The notes below the pieces were generated by a model that ran no database searches, was not told the DNA's origin, and saw nothing but the letters and a program-made list of their open reading frames with translations. The translations under genes and the position numbers were made by a program. Positions 23,746 through 25,484 of a stretch of DNA of 25,484 nucleotides are shown here, piece after piece (position 1 is the first letter of the stretch; each line of letters starts with the position of its first letter). This DNA is from Tritrichomonas musculus. Lineage: Eukaryota > Parabasalia > Tritrichomonadida > Tritrichomonadidae. The stretch covers positions 1-25,484 of the forward strand of contig JAPFFF010000342.1 in NCBI GenBank assembly GCA_039105265.1, read 5' to 3'.

Positions 23746-24169
23746 ATTAAATTGTTTTCATCTCTTATTCAATTTTTCGAAAAAAAATTGAATATTTTTA
23801 TTCAATATTTTGAATGATTATTTGAGGTTTTTATTAAAAAGTAGCTATCGGGAGATGAAAATTATTTTTTTTAAAAATCAAAAGTATTCAATTTATATTA
23901 GTAAAAAAAAAATTGAATAAAAATGAAAATTTTTATTAAATCATGCGAATAGTTTAAAATGGAAACCTTAAACCTCCCTGGCTAGCTTAGCTACTACAGA
24001 TGAATGCATTTGATCTTTTTGTTGCCTACTCTAATGACAAATATAAAGTTTTGTCTCTGGCTGCTTTTTCTTGAAACCAAAAATAAAAATGGCAAAACCG
24101 AATAAAAAAAAAATTGAAAGAAAAAAGCAAAATCTTTCAATTTTGAATAAGAGATGAAAAAGATTTAAT
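23746..24169. mobile_element. MITE-like segment with 27-bp inverted ends
   Basis: The left end 23746-23772 (ATTAAATTG then TTTTCATCTCTTATTCAA) matches the reverse complement of 24143-24169 with two mismatches; 18 bp of it are perfect. The 424-bp interior has no ORF of note and a less AT-rich centre (about 23960-24075). The size, ends and lack of coding suit a miniature inverted-repeat element. A target duplication cannot be fixed with certainty, and no related full-length element is in the window. Confidence 0.5.
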
Positions 24170-24326
24170 TGAGTTTATATCAGATTTTGAAAACGATACA
24201 CATAAAATTTTTTTGTGTTAATTTTTTCAATGAGAGTTCTAATAATTTATTGAAAAAGTTGATAGGATTAAATTTCAAAATATAATTTTATTTGATAGTT
24301 TTTAATTTTATAATCATCAATAGAAT
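24170..24326 (+). other. 5' flank of the kinase gene
   Basis: AT-rich spacer. AATCATCAAT at about 24312-24321 lies about 10 bases before the ATG and loosely resembles a trichomonad initiator. Nothing else is recognised. Confidence 0.3.
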
Positions 24327-25484
24327 ATGAGCTCGAAAAAATTTTGGAGAATATTTTCATACCTGGTTGGAGAAGTAATAGATAAAGGCACATTTTCTTC
24401 AATCAGATTGGCTTATCACACGAAAACATTAAAGCCTTACGCTCTCAAAATTATATCAAAAGAAAAAGTCAGAAGGTTGAATCAAAAACGCCAAGATGAA
24501 CCTGCTCAACAAAATAAGAGATCAAAAAATGATAAAAGAGAATCAGAAGATTCAAACCTAAATATGACTGAATCAATTTTTTTTGCTGAAACAGTTATTT
24601 CACCTTTATTGACTCATAAGAACCTTGTCAAAACAGTTGAGTGCGTTGAAACAAGTAATTCATTCTTTCAATTTATGGATCTCTGCTCAGATGGAAATCT
24701 TTTGGATGTTATTTGCGACCATGAACAAAAAGTTAGTTTTTCTCAAAGAATTTTATATTTAGGTCAAATTATAGATGCCGTTGAATATTTGCATGAACAT
24801 TTTATTTGCCACAGGGATATTAAAATTGAAAATATTTTAATTCATAGAGGGAATGCTAAACTATGCGACTTTGGATTTTGTGCATTATGCACAGGAACAA
24901 AGACACATCAAACTGTTTCTGGGAAATGTGGAACTATCCAATATGTTGCTCCAGAAGTTATTAAGCAAAATAGCTATGATGGACGAGCAGCTGATATGTG
25001 GTCTCTTGGTATACTTATGTATAAACTTTTCTTAAATGATCCCAATGAAATTGAAGATACTATCTCTTACCAAGATTTTGATTATCAAAAAATTCCAAGC
25101 GACATATCAGAACTCATCAAAAGACTTGTAGTTGTTGATCCGTCACAAAGATTGACAATTTTTCAATTAAAACAGAAATTTAGCTCACTTTTTGATACAT
25201 CAATTAACTCAGTTTCTGAAATAATGTCAAATGCAAACATGATTGCAACTCAAAAAATAAACCTCAGCCGAATTCATCGCTCATCATCGATGAATCAAAT
25301 ATGCTTACATCTTACAGATGTCAACAATATTGTTGAAAATGATAATTTCAAAAATCAGAAAGATGATGAAAAACTTATTTCTAGGCTTTGTGAAGTACTT
25401 GAAAAGCCAAGATCAACAATTATCGCCGATTTGAAAGATGATGGTAACAAATCAGATATAATTAATCAAACCAAAATCCTTGCC
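24327..25484 (+). CDS. CAMK-like serine/threonine protein kinase (partial, runs off the window)
   Basis: An open frame of 386 codons begins at ATG 24327, directly after an in-frame TAG, and is still open at the window edge. Kinase subdomains are complete: glycine-rich loop VIDKGTFSSIRLA (about 17-29), the ATP-anchoring lysine in YALKII (K41), the alphaC Glu in FFAETVI, the catalytic loop HRDIKIENIL (H162-R163-D164), DFG (D181), an activation segment with GKCGTIQYVAPE (APE 208-210), and DMWSLGILMYKLF. An unusual 30-35-residue Lys/Glu/Asn-rich insert lies between beta3 and alphaC (about 48-80). After the kinase core (about 275) comes a Ser/Asn-rich tail with no recognised domain. The HRD loop and 'S-x-K-C-G-T' activation segment resemble CAMK/SNF1-type kinases, a group expanded in trichomonads. 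Likely an active cytoplasmic kinase; its substrate is unknown. Confidence 0.9.
   Translation, partial: MSSKKFWRIFSYLVGEVIDKGTFSSIRLAYHTKTLKPYALKIISKEKVRRLNQKRQDEPAQQNKRSKNDKRESEDSNLNMTESIFFAETVISPLLTHKNLVKTVECVETSNSFFQFMDLCSDGNLLDVICDHEQKVSFSQRILYLGQIIDAVEYLHEHFICHRDIKIENILIHRGNAKLCDFGFCALCTGTKTHQTVSGKCGTIQYVAPEVIKQNSYDGRAADMWSLGILMYKLFLNDPNEIEDTISYQDFDYQKIPSDISELIKRLVVVDPSQRLTIFQLKQKFSSLFDTSINSVSEIMSNANMIATQKINLSRIHRSSSMNQICLHLTDVNNIVENDNFKNQKDDEKLISRLCEVLEKPRSTIIADLKDDGNKSDIINQTKILA

Overview
The window is nuclear DNA of an AT-rich unicellular eukaryote. A parabasalid of the Trichomonas/Tritrichomonas type fits best: there is a large Maverick/Polinton, pogo-like and other DDE DNA transposons, intron-free host genes, a standard genetic code and long intergenic DNA that looks about 80% AT. 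Entamoeba-like amoebae cannot be excluded from sequence alone.

Positions 1 to about 14706 are the right-hand part of a Maverick/Polinton element. It is visibly richer in GC than its surroundings and densely packed with genes on both strands. The visible parts, left to right, are: the tail of an unidentified gene; a short minus-strand ORF; a coiled-coil protein; a retrovirus-like integrase; a small beta-rich protein; a 499-aa protein with a long disordered tail; a 519-aa conserved-looking protein on the minus strand; a 46-aa ORF; a 963-aa fibre-like repeat protein; a 1681-aa protein-primed-type family B DNA polymerase on the minus strand; a possible Pol III-type unit; a weak 65-aa ORF; a 165-aa coiled-coil protein; and the right terminal region with a perfect (TAG)30 tract, ending in ACT near 14706. 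The left terminus, and the packaging ATPase, protease and major capsid genes expected of the family, lie outside the window. The visible long ORFs are open, so the element looks mostly whole and fairly young here. Many genes share a T-rich box followed by TAAATG at the start codon, which is probably the element's own promoter.

Positions 14707-22563 are host or repeat DNA, very AT-rich. They hold a 41-base poly-T tract, a decayed DDE-transposase-like gene (about 15099-16099), a decayed pogo/Tc1-mariner-type transposon with good inverted repeats and a TA duplication (16321-18830), and a long region with no convincing gene but a recurring hairpin family (21426-22276).

Positions 22564-25484 hold two apparently intact host genes on the plus strand: a three-repeat severin/fragmin/gelsolin-like actin-binding protein, and a CAMK-like serine/threonine protein kinase that runs off the window end. 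Between them is a 424-bp inverted-repeat-bounded segment that looks like a MITE.

The observations most worth a second look are an HNH nuclease-like module embedded inside the Maverick DNA polymerase, the Pol III-like box A/box B/T5 arrangement just upstream of that polymerase gene, and the shared promoter-like motif of the element.
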